Below are positions 37,001 to 44,698 of a stretch of 64,000 nucleotides of DNA, piece by piece. Below the pieces are notes generated by a model that searched no databases, was not told the DNA's origin, and saw only the letters and a program-made list of their open reading frames with translations. Source of the DNA: Planctomycetota bacterium (GTDB lineage: Bacteria > Planctomycetota > UBA1135). A program made the position numbers and the translations under genes. The DNA lies in the NCBI GenBank assembly GCA_008501825.1, contig QQUA01000006.1, forward strand, positions 62,001 to 126,000, read 5' to 3'. Within the stretch, counting starts at the first letter, position 1. Each line of letters opens with the position of its first letter.

Positions 37001-37136
37001 ACCCCTATTCGACGACGCCTCGAAAATTGATCAACTGGCTTGGTGGTGGGAATCTCAAACAAAGGAAGTCGTAGAGAAGGCGGATCAAGACAATCGACTT
37101 CATATAGAATGGATTCCGTTGGAAGCGGAAGAATAA
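34065..37136 (+). CDS. Membrane Ser/Thr protein kinase with FG-GAP-like outer domain
   Basis: From the ATG at 34065 there are 1023 residues. The cytoplasmic kinase has a Gly-rich loop GGGGQG near 31, Lys53, catalytic HRDLKPSN near 158 and DYG (in place of DFG) near 176, then SDGFMAPEL. A membrane helix lies at about 308-326, so the other ~700 residues are outside the cytoplasm. They include FG-GAP/VCBS-type blades (VANLDNDAEEEVLIT, LDLDANGRDELYLT). The pairing with an ECF factor suggests it switches the sigma factor in answer to an envelope signal. Base composition is visibly AT-richer than in neighbouring genes. Confidence 0.88.
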   Translation: MTTSPPVHPNSPIPDQGKFLNHRYQLQEILGGGGQGLVIAAYDHQNKTKVIIKTPRQACSWEALYRFLYEADLTLPEHHNLVRIRDRLAINGRPYLVQDFLEGRSLSDLLSSVELRQKPENSAENPWFSIKLRPLAAAKSIAEISEGVETLLNHDFIHRDLKPSNMIFDPKGRTTLVDYGLLQSRSHPGVTQTGVALGSDGFMAPELKIGEKSSSKSEVYALAISLWVLLCGRFPRRHSSGILLQNKRIPKPLTPLLTKALEANPKHRLHHPRVLARLLRKWLHSPEEPPLTKSWQDACRHIFLRHRLTISSSIALGAFLFAVIMWRNYLNSESVKRQIYDNLINELSGMNDAAETWLPRDEGHAKEILLQLRRLDSPATQATRDLKYKVTSWSLRKGTYEDLAEFTDFDLREALKASIDDGFNEFWWGLATTMITKPKKPLEKFERYRHFWPHKQNLFDEVNYVAHKFSSAPDAFPGNILCPVHTAQGKLGFLAVDSDGNLIWRLGILKNHSRRISSPRKFDWKDATVFATAFLKNSSIGASLLIDLHIGSKHDAFNIKRAGLYILPLDSPESIELVHPHSPLSFCSSNHGMAVANLDNDAEEEVLITLPQGNREILLFDGSPQGYEVRTISRNTADPRAIQLTPSEDGFQCWVAYGLYSCSPKAFRLEKLHFSNLSKLPILQLSRLQGSFFDLNIIRGWPMDFAASFGFISASKEFGHSNAHFRQLESHTFSLDPHKDRENHLLFRLPSSPNIISSTELLSLDLDANGRDELYLTHSDDNGSLHFIIFLDSDLKSRWLPVKLGGSKLYSSRFIGKSGIADTLAWNNKKCPRYSMLSGRLYQSRYFPEATTPITQIIYLERGMAPEARMETSKSTLSGKFQVQGGDINSVGFLRFGYRTGKQWRTFPQKLQLFLSGGAGLEQFGVHLSLGPMNNPGIPVQSETVIPGRWYRIDLKQSDSTVTLSLSHNQKQVFSPVALPLFDDASKIDQLAWWWESQTKEVVEKADQDNRLHIEWIPLEAEE

Positions 37137-37236
37137 CAAATAAAGTTTTGTAATTTTTTCCTTAGAAGGAACCCAAACCTGCCATTTAAGGAGTAGGGCG
37201 GCAACTCGCCGTCACATCCTCGAACTGGAAAGAGAA

Positions 37237-38211
37237 ATGCTTCGACTCCTCTTGCTGTTCTCTCTTTTAATTTCGTCGGCCAGTGCTCAAACTTGGCAGG
37301 CAGATCAGCCCCTGAACACCGAAAGAGCCAACTTCGCCCTGGTCTCCGTGGGAAGTTCACTCCTTGCCATTGGAGGAACCAGTGATCCTTCCGGATCCAC
37401 GGCCCTGGCCAACCTGGAGATCTTGGACACTTCCACTCCTCTTGCCCAATGGAGTGTCCGTAATTTTCCACCTCAGGTGACCCCAGTTTACGGTGCCGCC
37501 TGTACTGTTCTTGACGGTTTCGTTTTCCGGTTCGGCGGCATCGTCGGTTCCGGCTTCGCGCTGACGGACGAAGTCTGGCGTTATGATCCTAGTACGGACA
37601 ATTGGACCGCCATGACTTCCATGCCAACTCCAAGATGTCTTCAGGGAGTTTTCCAAGCGAATGGCTTGATTTATTTAATCGGTGGTCGAGAGCCGGGCTG
37701 GACTTTCAAAACGGACGTCTGGATTTATGATCCGAGTAAAGAGGATGGGAATCCCAGCCTAAGCCCGTGGAGCAACGGCGCTCCAATGCCGGAAGCCTGC
37801 GAGCCCTTCGTTCTTGGCTACAAAGGAGACGCATATCTCTTGGGCCGCTACACCGGAGCCAATGAAGTAGAAAAGGAAATCTGGAGATACCGAGCCAGCG
37901 ATGACCACGGAAACACTACTTCCGCTTGGTGGACCGTTGGTCAGATTCCTTCAAACGACTTCGGTTATGCTTGGGTACGGCATCAAGATAATGTGTTCCT
38001 CGTCGGTGGGCGTACGGATTCGGCCGGCCACGCCGCTAGGGTCGATACAGTCCACGCGCTCAACCTGAATAACCTTCAGTGGACTATGGGGCCGGTTTAC
38101 CCATTAGCCGTAGATGGCATGCAACTGGCCAGTGTGGGGGGCATCCTCTATGGTGCCGGCGGAATGCTAACTGGATCTGATTTTACTGCCAACGTCTACC
38201 GCCTTCAGTAA
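37237..38211 (+). CDS. Exported Kelch-repeat protein
   Basis: 324 residues with a signal peptide (RLLLLFSLLISSASAQ) and several Kelch-type blades with the usual GG doublet and later Tyr/Trp (LIYLIGGREPGW, VFLVGGRTDS, EVWRYDPSTDNWT). It should fold as a beta-propeller outside the cytoplasm. Ligand unknown. A purine-rich GGAAAGAG lies just before the ATG. It follows the kinase gene by 100 bases and may be part of its regulon. A strong hairpin lies just downstream. Confidence 0.82.
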   Translation: MLRLLLLFSLLISSASAQTWQADQPLNTERANFALVSVGSSLLAIGGTSDPSGSTALANLEILDTSTPLAQWSVRNFPPQVTPVYGAACTVLDGFVFRFGGIVGSGFALTDEVWRYDPSTDNWTAMTSMPTPRCLQGVFQANGLIYLIGGREPGWTFKTDVWIYDPSKEDGNPSLSPWSNGAPMPEACEPFVLGYKGDAYLLGRYTGANEVEKEIWRYRASDDHGNTTSAWWTVGQIPSNDFGYAWVRHQDNVFLVGGRTDSAGHAARVDTVHALNLNNLQWTMGPVYPLAVDGMQLASVGGILYGAGGMLTGSDFTANVYRLQ

Positions 38212-38226
38212 ACCTCCATCGTTTAG

Positions 38227-38261
38227 GAACCCCCTTCCGCTTTGAGGCTGGGAGGGGGTTC
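38227..38261 (+). terminator. GC-rich hairpin after the Kelch gene
   Basis: GAACCCCCTTCC at 38227-38238 pairs with GGGAGGGGGTTC at 38250-38261 (11 of 12 positions) around an 11-base loop. No T-run follows, so termination is likely but may need Rho. Confidence 0.5.
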
Positions 38262-38320
38262 AGCCAATTCCACCGGCGAATTCTAGAGGGTCTTGCAGCT
38301 CCCCCTATACTTCAGGGGCC

Positions 38321-39043
38321 ATGAAGGTCTCTTTGTTCGTGACCTGTCTCGTGGATCAGCTTTGGCCCTCGGCCGGAGTCGCCGCGGTGGAAGTCTTGCG
38401 CCGAGCCGGATGTCAAGTGGAATTTGACCCCGAGCAAACTTGCTGCGGCCAACCGGCCTTCAATTCCGGCTACCGCGAAGAAGCCCGCAAGGTGGCTCGG
38501 CATTTCCTGAATGTCATGACGAAAAGTTCGGCGGAAGCCATCGTGTCGCCTTCAGGCTCCTGCGTGGCCATGGTTCATCACTTGCCCAAATTATTCGAAG
38601 GCACTCCAGATCATGGGGCTGCGGTGGAAGTCGCCGAAAGAACTTTCGAATTGGGCAGTTTTCTGGTCAAACGTCTCGGCATCGAGGATCTCGGCGCCCA
38701 ATATGCCGGCCGGTTGAGCTGGCATGATTCCTGTCACGGTTTGCGGGAGCTCGGCATTTATGAGGAACCGCGCCGCTTGTTGCGCCGAGTCCAAGGAGTC
38801 GAACTCATCGAGCTTCCCACTCACGACAGTTGCTGCGGCTTCGGCGGGACGTTTTCTGTGAAACACTCCGATATTTCCGTCGCCATGCTGGATTATAAAT
38901 TACAGGCCTTGCAGGATCAAAACGTGGACGCCCTGGTGGGCGCAGACGTGAGCTGTCTCATGCAAATCCGAAGCCGATTGCAACGGCGCGGCTCCAAAGT
39001 TCAGACTTTCCATCTCGCCGAAATTCTGGCTTCCCGGGGTTAA
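38321..39043 (+). CDS. lutA: L-lactate dehydrogenase complex protein LutA (Fe-S, CCG domains)
   Basis: 240 residues with two cysteine-rich CCG motifs: TCCGQPAFNSGY near 46 and DSCCGFGGTFS near 170. With LutB and LutC it oxidises L-lactate to pyruvate in the cytoplasm without a flavin LldD enzyme. The next gene starts one base after its stop. Length and motif spacing are normal for LutA/YkgE. Confidence 0.93.
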   Translation: MKVSLFVTCLVDQLWPSAGVAAVEVLRRAGCQVEFDPEQTCCGQPAFNSGYREEARKVARHFLNVMTKSSAEAIVSPSGSCVAMVHHLPKLFEGTPDHGAAVEVAERTFELGSFLVKRLGIEDLGAQYAGRLSWHDSCHGLRELGIYEEPRRLLRRVQGVELIELPTHDSCCGFGGTFSVKHSDISVAMLDYKLQALQDQNVDALVGADVSCLMQIRSRLQRRGSKVQTFHLAEILASRG

Positions 39044-39044
39044 T

Positions 39045-40481
39045 ATGGCCATTCATCACTTGGAAAGTGTGTTTTTTAGGGAAAAAGTCGCGGAAGCGCT
39101 GGAAGACCAAACTCTTCGAGGTGCGCTCCAAAACGCCACTGGCTTGTTCCGCCAACGTCGCCTCGCCGCAACGGCAAGCTTGTCCGATTGGGAAAAACTC
39201 CGCGACCAGGCTCGGGCAATCAAGGCAGAAACCCTGACTCATTTGGATCATTATTTACCGGAATTCGTTGCGAAAGCGGAATCCAACGGCATCAAGGTCC
39301 ATTGGGCTCGGGACCATCAAGAAGCTTGCCAGGTGATCAGCCAGTTGGTCTCGGAAAAGCAGGCTCGCCGGATCGTAAAGAGCAAGAGCATGACCACCGA
39401 GGAAATCGGCCTGAATCACGTGCTCGAAACGGACGGCGCCGAACCCATCGAAACCGATCTTGGCGAATGGATCATTCAACTTGCAGGAGAAACCCCCTCT
39501 CACATCATCGTGCCTGCGATTCATAAAACTAAGGCCCAGATTGCCGACTTATTCGTTGACCAATTATCCATTGAACCCACCCAGGACGCAGAGGAGCTCA
39601 CCAAAGCAGCCAGGCGGATCTTGCGTCACCATTTTGCCCAAGCCGATATGGGCATCAGCGGAGTGAATTTCGCCATCGCCGAAACTGGCTCGATCTTGAT
39701 CTTGGAAAACGAAGGCAACGCGCGCATGAGCACTTCGTTACCCAAGGTCCACCTCGCCGTCATGGGGTTGGAGAAGATCCTCCCGCGGCTTGCCGACCTC
39801 GAGGTTTTCTTGAGGCTGTTGCCAAGGTCGGGAACCGGCCAGCACTTGACCAGCTATCAATCCATTCTCAGCGGCCCGAAAAGAAATCCAGACCAAGAAG
39901 GGCCGGAAGAACTTCATTTGTTGATCTTGGACAACGGCCGGAGCGCGATCCTTGCCGAAGAGATTACCCGGCAGTCTTTGGCTTGCATCCGGTGCGGCGC
40001 CTGCCTGAATGCCTGCCCGGTTTACCAGCAAATTGGAGGCCACGCTTATGGCTCCGTTTATCCGGGACCGATCGGAGCCATCATCACGCCCCAATTAGCC
40101 GGTCTTTCCGAGACCAAAAACCTCCCTTATGCTTCTAGTTTGTGCGGAGCTTGCCGCGATGTCTGCCCAGTGAAGATCGACATTCCAGAAATCTTGCTTC
40201 ACTTGAGAGCAAAGTCGGTTGAGGCTCATGAGAATGGCAAAGAAGCCAAAGGATTCCGAATGTGGGCCTGGATCAACCGCAGCCGCTTCCGCTTCGTTTG
40301 GGCTCATCGCCTGGCTCGCCTCGGCGGCCGCATTTTTATGAAGAACGGCCAGCCCCCACAATGGTTGCAACGGAGAGCTCCTGTCTTGGGTGCCTGGGCA
40401 AAGCATCGACAAGTACCGACTTTGGCAAAGCGCTCCTTCCGCGAAATCTGGAAAAAAGAACTCTCCCGCAAACAACCATGA
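39045..40481 (+). CDS. lutB: L-lactate dehydrogenase complex protein LutB (ferredoxin-type)
   Basis: 478 residues. The N-terminal DUF162-like part (KSKSMTTEEIGLN, AIAETGSILILENEGNARM) is followed by two 4Fe-4S clusters: CIRCGACLNACPVY near 314-327 and CGACRDVCPVK near 366-376, and a basic C-terminal end. It passes electrons from lactate to the respiratory chain. Its stop overlaps the LutC start (ATGA). Confidence 0.94.
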   Translation: MAIHHLESVFFREKVAEALEDQTLRGALQNATGLFRQRRLAATASLSDWEKLRDQARAIKAETLTHLDHYLPEFVAKAESNGIKVHWARDHQEACQVISQLVSEKQARRIVKSKSMTTEEIGLNHVLETDGAEPIETDLGEWIIQLAGETPSHIIVPAIHKTKAQIADLFVDQLSIEPTQDAEELTKAARRILRHHFAQADMGISGVNFAIAETGSILILENEGNARMSTSLPKVHLAVMGLEKILPRLADLEVFLRLLPRSGTGQHLTSYQSILSGPKRNPDQEGPEELHLLILDNGRSAILAEEITRQSLACIRCGACLNACPVYQQIGGHAYGSVYPGPIGAIITPQLAGLSETKNLPYASSLCGACRDVCPVKIDIPEILLHLRAKSVEAHENGKEAKGFRMWAWINRSRFRFVWAHRLARLGGRIFMKNGQPPQWLQRRAPVLGAWAKHRQVPTLAKRSFREIWKKELSRKQP

Positions 40482-41137
40482 CGCGCAACGAAGAAGCCAA
40501 AGAGGCGATTTTGCAACGAGTCGGTCAAGCCTTGAACGGAGGAGGAGTCCGTGCGCCGAGAAAACATCCGATTACTGACCAGCACTATGCCGGACGCCCC
40601 CAAACCGACCTTGATCTTGTCTCTTCCTTTCAAGAAAAGCTTGAATCGGTAGGTGGAAAAGTCATCCGTGCCCAGAACCTGGAACAGGCGTTCAATGAAC
40701 TATGGTCTATTTGTCAGGAACGGGGCATACGAAATTTGGCCTGTTCGGATGCTCCCTCCTTTCGGGATTTGACGGATCAGGCTCCAGAGGGTCTGGAAAT
40801 CTTGGACTTTCCGCATGAGCAGGCGGAACTGCTTGAAGCGGAAGCCGGTTTATCCGAGGCTCAGTTGGGCATTGCCGAAACGGGAACCTTGGTCTTGGAT
40901 GGAGAGCAAGAAAACCATCGTCTCACGTCTCTGGTCCCTCCGGTCCACATCGCCTTTCTATCCAGCAAGAACATAGTTCTTCACCTGGGTGAAGCTCTTT
41001 CCCGCGCTCAACAGGCTCGGTCCTTTCCCCGCACACTTACTTTCATTACGGGACCGTCAAGGACCGCGGACATTGAACTCACCCTTGTGGTCGGCGTCCA
41101 CGGCCCTCGCGAGCTCGTCGTCTTCCTGCTGCCCTAA
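40478..41137 (+). CDS. lutC: L-lactate dehydrogenase complex protein LutC (DUF162)
   Basis: From the ATG at 40478, which overlaps the LutB stop, the protein has 219 residues with the DUF162 pattern (LGIAETGTLVLDGEQENHRLTS, VVLHLGEA-like strand, FITGPSRTADIE, LVVGVHGPRELVVFLL). The open frame runs back to 40262 inside lutB, but that part is a shadow. Its TAA shares two bases with the stop codon of the converging gene. Confidence 0.93.
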   Translation: MTRNEEAKEAILQRVGQALNGGGVRAPRKHPITDQHYAGRPQTDLDLVSSFQEKLESVGGKVIRAQNLEQAFNELWSICQERGIRNLACSDAPSFRDLTDQAPEGLEILDFPHEQAELLEAEAGLSEAQLGIAETGTLVLDGEQENHRLTSLVPPVHIAFLSSKNIVLHLGEALSRAQQARSFPRTLTFITGPSRTADIELTLVVGVHGPRELVVFLLP

Positions 41138-42114
41138 TTGGATTCATCCGGAGAGCCCCTGACCTCCAATCCATGGGATGAACAAAGGACTTCTAGTTCG
41201 CGCAAGAATTCTCCGGATCGATCTTGCAAATCCCTTTCCAGAAGGTCCCATTCCCAAAATTGCTCCTGAATGAATTTCGGCGGCGGAGGGATAAGCCCTT
41301 TGGAGAAACAAGCCTGCCCCATGGCTGAGGACCAAACCTCTTGAACCGCCTCAAGGCTTGCTCTTTCAATCAAAAACTCTTGCTGCAATTGGATGACCTG
41401 ATTTTTCAAACGGTTAGGGATTCCCTCGCGGTTCGAATCGGCCAAGACTTCGCCCAAAAGAACCTCCGGAGGAAATCGCTCAGGATTCGAGCGAACATCC
41501 AACGAGTTGGGAGCAACGTAACCTTCATCTCCAGGATCTCCGGTCTTTGACTTCCAACTCGCCATTTGAGTGAGGATATCTCCAGCACACTTCAAAACCT
41601 CCGGAGAAAGAGTTTGAAAAGGATAAGCCTGATAGTCTTCACCAAGTAGTTCAGTTGCTTCGGACACCTTGCTCAAGAAAATCTGGAGATTGGCGGGCTC
41701 TCCATAGATGGACAATACTTGCTCATAACTAGCATCGAACTGCTTCGAGGCCATGGCTACAAAGTAGTCCACCAGCTCCTTATCTTGAAACCAATGTTCT
41801 CCCGCCCCCTCAACTCCTGCAAATGGAATCCCTCCTTTCTGGTACTTCTTCCGCCAAGTGGAAATCCGCTCTTCCATGGATTCGGATTCTGAAAATTCCT
41901 TGAGTTTGACGGACTCCCTCAATCTGCGGCCAACCGATGGTTGAGATTCAGTCTCTCCTTCGTTCATAGGGATTGGATCTTGAAGGGAAGAGGCGCCAGC
42001 AACAGCCACTTCAGCTTCACTCGAGGAGGACTCCGGCCTTTGATTCAAAAAAACGACCAAGCCAACTAAGCCGATGCCGAGAATGGCAAAAACTAGAAAT
42101 TTAGTTGTCTTCAT
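41134..42114 (-). CDS. Membrane-anchored protein of unknown function
   Basis: I do not recognise a family. With the ATG at 42114 the protein has 326 residues: a single N-terminal membrane helix (about 4-23), a Ser/Glu-rich linker, then a soluble, mostly helical, acidic region with many Trp, Gln and Glu residues. AGAGGGA seven bases upstream supports this start over the longer reading from 42195. It has no hint of catalysis. It lies between lutC and the ATC-hydrolase-like gene, in an AT-richer stretch. Confidence 0.6.
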   Translation of the reverse strand: MKTTKFLVFAILGIGLVGLVVFLNQRPESSSSEAEVAVAGASSLQDPIPMNEGETESQPSVGRRLRESVKLKEFSESESMEERISTWRKKYQKGGIPFAGVEGAGEHWFQDKELVDYFVAMASKQFDASYEQVLSIYGEPANLQIFLSKVSEATELLGEDYQAYPFQTLSPEVLKCAGDILTQMASWKSKTGDPGDEGYVAPNSLDVRSNPERFPPEVLLGEVLADSNREGIPNRLKNQVIQLQQEFLIERASLEAVQEVWSSAMGQACFSKGLIPPPPKFIQEQFWEWDLLERDLQDRSGEFLRELEVLCSSHGLEVRGSPDESN

Positions 42115-42236
42115 GAACATTCCCTCTATGTCAAGCCAACCGGATGATGGCTCAATTCCTTTCGGAAGAGTTCGCCACCAAAAAACCAGTTTCATTAACC
42201 AAATTGTATATTCCGAAGCTTTAACACTTCATGAAA

Positions 42237-42902
42237 TTATCTGGATTCTTGAAATAGAATGTGAAATTTACAGGAAGCATCTCCCGAGGCCAGCATCTCA
42301 GGACGTTGAAGCTCATAGGGATTAGTAGGATCTTGGAAAAAGCGCGAGTCTGCCTGGCAAAAGAGGGAAGATAGGTGGGGCCGCTCTATGGCTTGCGCCA
42401 ACTCCACAAAGCGACATCGATGGACCTTGAAAGCAAAGCTGGCTGAATCGGTTGAAACGTCTTCGGTTTCTGCATTAAAGAAAGCACTCAATGCTTTTTC
42501 TCCCAGCTCCATTCTTTGGAAATCGGACTTGTTTTGCCACTCCTCCGCTGAAACTGGAGGAAAATTCCAAGCCAGAAATCGAGCCCCGCTCTCGGCCACG
42601 ATCTCGCCAAGAATCCTTTCAATTTTGTTCGGCTCACATTTCAAGTCAAATTTGAGAACATCCTCCAATATGGGAACGGGCCGAAATTGCCGCCGGCTTA
42701 ACTTTTCCTGTTCGCTTTTGGGAGACCCCAAATTTGCCTTTCTCATAGGATCGTGCAATACGGCCCTACGAAATGAATGAAAGAGAAGTCGGATACGATC
42801 CCACCAAGAAAAATGAGCTTTCAAGACTCTCCAGGTGGTCGGCACGGCCTCCTTGCGTTCGAATCGCTTGAGCCGACGAAGATCGGTGGATCTTTGATTC
42901 AC
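42237..42902 (-). CDS. L-2-amino-thiazoline-4-carboxylate hydrolase-like protein
   Basis: 221 residues. The C-terminal half has the pattern of the ATC hydrolase family: HRCRFVELAQAIERPHLSSL, LFCQADSRFF and a final GDASCKFHIL. Known members open the thiazoline ring on the way to cysteine, but most relatives are uncharacterised. The first 60 residues are basic and may touch the membrane. The start overlaps the stop of a two-helix membrane protein by four bases, so they form an operon. Confidence 0.6.
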   Translation of the reverse strand: MNQRSTDLRRLKRFERKEAVPTTWRVLKAHFSWWDRIRLLFHSFRRAVLHDPMRKANLGSPKSEQEKLSRRQFRPVPILEDVLKFDLKCEPNKIERILGEIVAESGARFLAWNFPPVSAEEWQNKSDFQRMELGEKALSAFFNAETEDVSTDSASFAFKVHRCRFVELAQAIERPHLSSLFCQADSRFFQDPTNPYELQRPEMLASGDASCKFHILFQESR

Positions 42903-43180
42903 TTTTCTCTACGGGGAATCCCTCGAAGGCCCGGTACCGTGACACCGAGATACAAGGCGAATCCGGCCACGATTAACCAAAACTCCATGGCATACAATCT
43001 ACGGGTAACCATCAGCTCGAGGGGAACATCCTGGGCCTGGGCCCCCAGCGGCCCAAACCCCTGTCCAGGCAGGCGAACTTGGAAAACCTGCCAGCCGGCG
43101 TAGGCCATTCCCTGCACAAAAAACAAGATGATGGCCCAATGAAGGATTCGGTATCGCAGCGGCCTCATTCCATCCATCAT
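42899..43180 (-). CDS. Small two-helix membrane protein
   Basis: 93 residues with two membrane helices (about 13-32, HWAIILFFVQGMAYAGW; and about 65-84, FWLIVAGFALYLGVTV) joined by a Gly/Gln-rich loop, and a basic tail (RREK). No known family. Its last four bases overlap the start of the ATC-hydrolase-like gene, suggesting a membrane partner. Alternative ATG starts at residues 2 and 5 exist. Confidence 0.55.
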   Translation of the reverse strand: MMDGMRPLRYRILHWAIILFFVQGMAYAGWQVFQVRLPGQGFGPLGAQAQDVPLELMVTRRLYAMEFWLIVAGFALYLGVTVPGLRGIPRREK

Positions 43181-43229
43181 AAGGGATGGAATATCTGGCA
43201 GTCTCGAGATTCACGCCTTCGGCGAAGTC

Positions 43230-43802
43230 TCAATTTCTAGCCATCGCTTGAATCTGAGAATAGCGAAAACATCCGACCTCGTGATCATTCACCATGCCCA
43301 CCGCCTGCATGAAGGCATAGCAAATTGTACTTCCGACGAAGTTCATTCCCTGTTTTTTGAGGGCTTTACTCAGGGCATCGGACTCGGGAGTGGTTGCTGG
43401 GATATCGGATAGTTTCCTGAATCGATTCTGCTTTGGCTTTCCTTGAACAAAGCCCCACAGGAAGGCGTCAAGAGAGCCATGTTCGCGTTGGATTTCTAAA
43501 GTCGCTTTTGCGTTTCGAACCGCCGAAGCAACTTTCAATCGATTCCTCACGATACCCGGATCTTGCAACAGTTTGTCTATCTTGGATTGACGGAATCGGG
43601 CGACTTTGGCCGGGTCGAAGCCAGCGAAGACTTGACGATAACGATCTCTCTTCTTCAGGATGGTGTCCCAACTCAAGCCAGCTTGTGCGCCCTCCAACAC
43701 AAGAAATTCGAACAATTTTTGATCATCGTGAAGCGGAACTCCCCATTCATGATCGTGGTAAGCCACCGCCAAATCATTTTTGGCCCAAGCGCATCGTTTC
43801 AT
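43230..43802 (-). CDS. tag: DNA-3-methyladenine glycosylase I
   Basis: 190 residues that follow Tag from end to end: KRCAWAKND, YHDHEWGVP, LEGAQAGLSW with the active Glu, LKKRDRYRQVFAGFDP and the final NDHEVGCFRY. The zinc ligands seem to be Cys4, His16, His174 and Cys178, one shorter than the E. coli numbering. It removes 3-methyladenine from DNA. It stands alone between the small membrane protein and the methyltransferase gene. Confidence 0.95.
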   Translation of the reverse strand: MKRCAWAKNDLAVAYHDHEWGVPLHDDQKLFEFLVLEGAQAGLSWDTILKKRDRYRQVFAGFDPAKVARFRQSKIDKLLQDPGIVRNRLKVASAVRNAKATLEIQREHGSLDAFLWGFVQGKPKQNRFRKLSDIPATTPESDALSKALKKQGMNFVGSTICYAFMQAVGMVNDHEVGCFRYSQIQAMARN

Positions 43803-43831
43803 GGTCTCCCTCTAACAAAGAAAGGCGTTGA

Positions 43832-44605
43832 TTACTTAACAGCTAAGTACTCGCTGAACACTCCTAATGTTCGCCTTCGTCCGACGGATCGAAAGCCGGC
43901 TTCTCGGAGAGCGTTCTGAATTGTTTCAGGATTCACGCAATGTTCGATGGTATCCCAATAGTATTTCATCAATGTTTGAGCGTCTCGGCCACCACCCAAA
44001 CGAGCCACCATCGGCACCCAAAACCTCAAGTATACTTTTAACGCTACGAATCCTAATTTCGATTTTGGAGGCGTAATTTCTAGAATCAAGATCCGCCCAT
44101 TCGGAGACAAGACTCGGCGATATTCCGCAAAGGTCCGCCGAAGATCGGTCACGTGCCGCAAGGCATAGCCCATGGTCAACACGCTGAAACTGTCATCGGC
44201 GAAGGGCAGGAATTCGGCTCGCCCCTGCAAAAGGTGGGGCAGGCCCTTCTGAGATGCTTGCCGCAGCATTCCCTGACTGGGATCCAATCCTAAAGCCAAT
44301 CCTTGCGTTCCGGCGAATCGGCTTCCGTGGTGGGTCAAAACCCCGGTCCCGCAAGCCACGTCGAGATAGCGATCTCCCGGCTTCAGCCCGGTTCGGCGAA
44401 GGGCTTGTCTTCGGTACCAATGCCCAGATCCGAAGCTCATGATCTGATTGATCCAATCATAATGCCTGGCGGATCGGTCGAAATACTCCTGAACGCCTTG
44501 CTTGCGCTCCTCTTCATTTTGGTGGTAAGAAGCCAAAACCGGGTGAGGGCGTATTTCCTCCGCATCTTGTTGCTCGAACCGGTTTTGGTTGCTGGTGGAG
44601 GGCAT
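43832..44605 (-). CDS. MenG/UbiE-family quinone methyltransferase
   Basis: 257 residues with a SAM-binding fold: YFDRSARHYDWINQIMSFG, then DVACGTGVLT, AEFLPFADDSFS, GYALRHVTDL and RVLSPNGRILILEI, and a YYWDTIEHCVNPETI stretch. The family makes the last C-methylation of menaquinone or ubiquinone. The N-terminal ~35 residues are extra and polar. Which quinone is used cannot be told. Confidence 0.85.
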   Translation of the reverse strand: MPSTSNQNRFEQQDAEEIRPHPVLASYHQNEEERKQGVQEYFDRSARHYDWINQIMSFGSGHWYRRQALRRTGLKPGDRYLDVACGTGVLTHHGSRFAGTQGLALGLDPSQGMLRQASQKGLPHLLQGRAEFLPFADDSFSVLTMGYALRHVTDLRRTFAEYRRVLSPNGRILILEITPPKSKLGFVALKVYLRFWVPMVARLGGGRDAQTLMKYYWDTIEHCVNPETIQNALREAGFRSVGRRRTLGVFSEYLAVK

Positions 44606-44698
44606 AAAGACACTATAAAGCCTCGACGACTTAAGGGCGCCGGCCTTCGGTTAAGATTGAGCGAGAATCGCCTTCACCTCCCCCCCACACACGGAGCC

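Noticed and set aside
37155-37172. TTCCTTAGAAGGAA palindrome after the kinase gene
   Set aside because: A short single copy with a two-base centre; no second copy or promoter relation was found.
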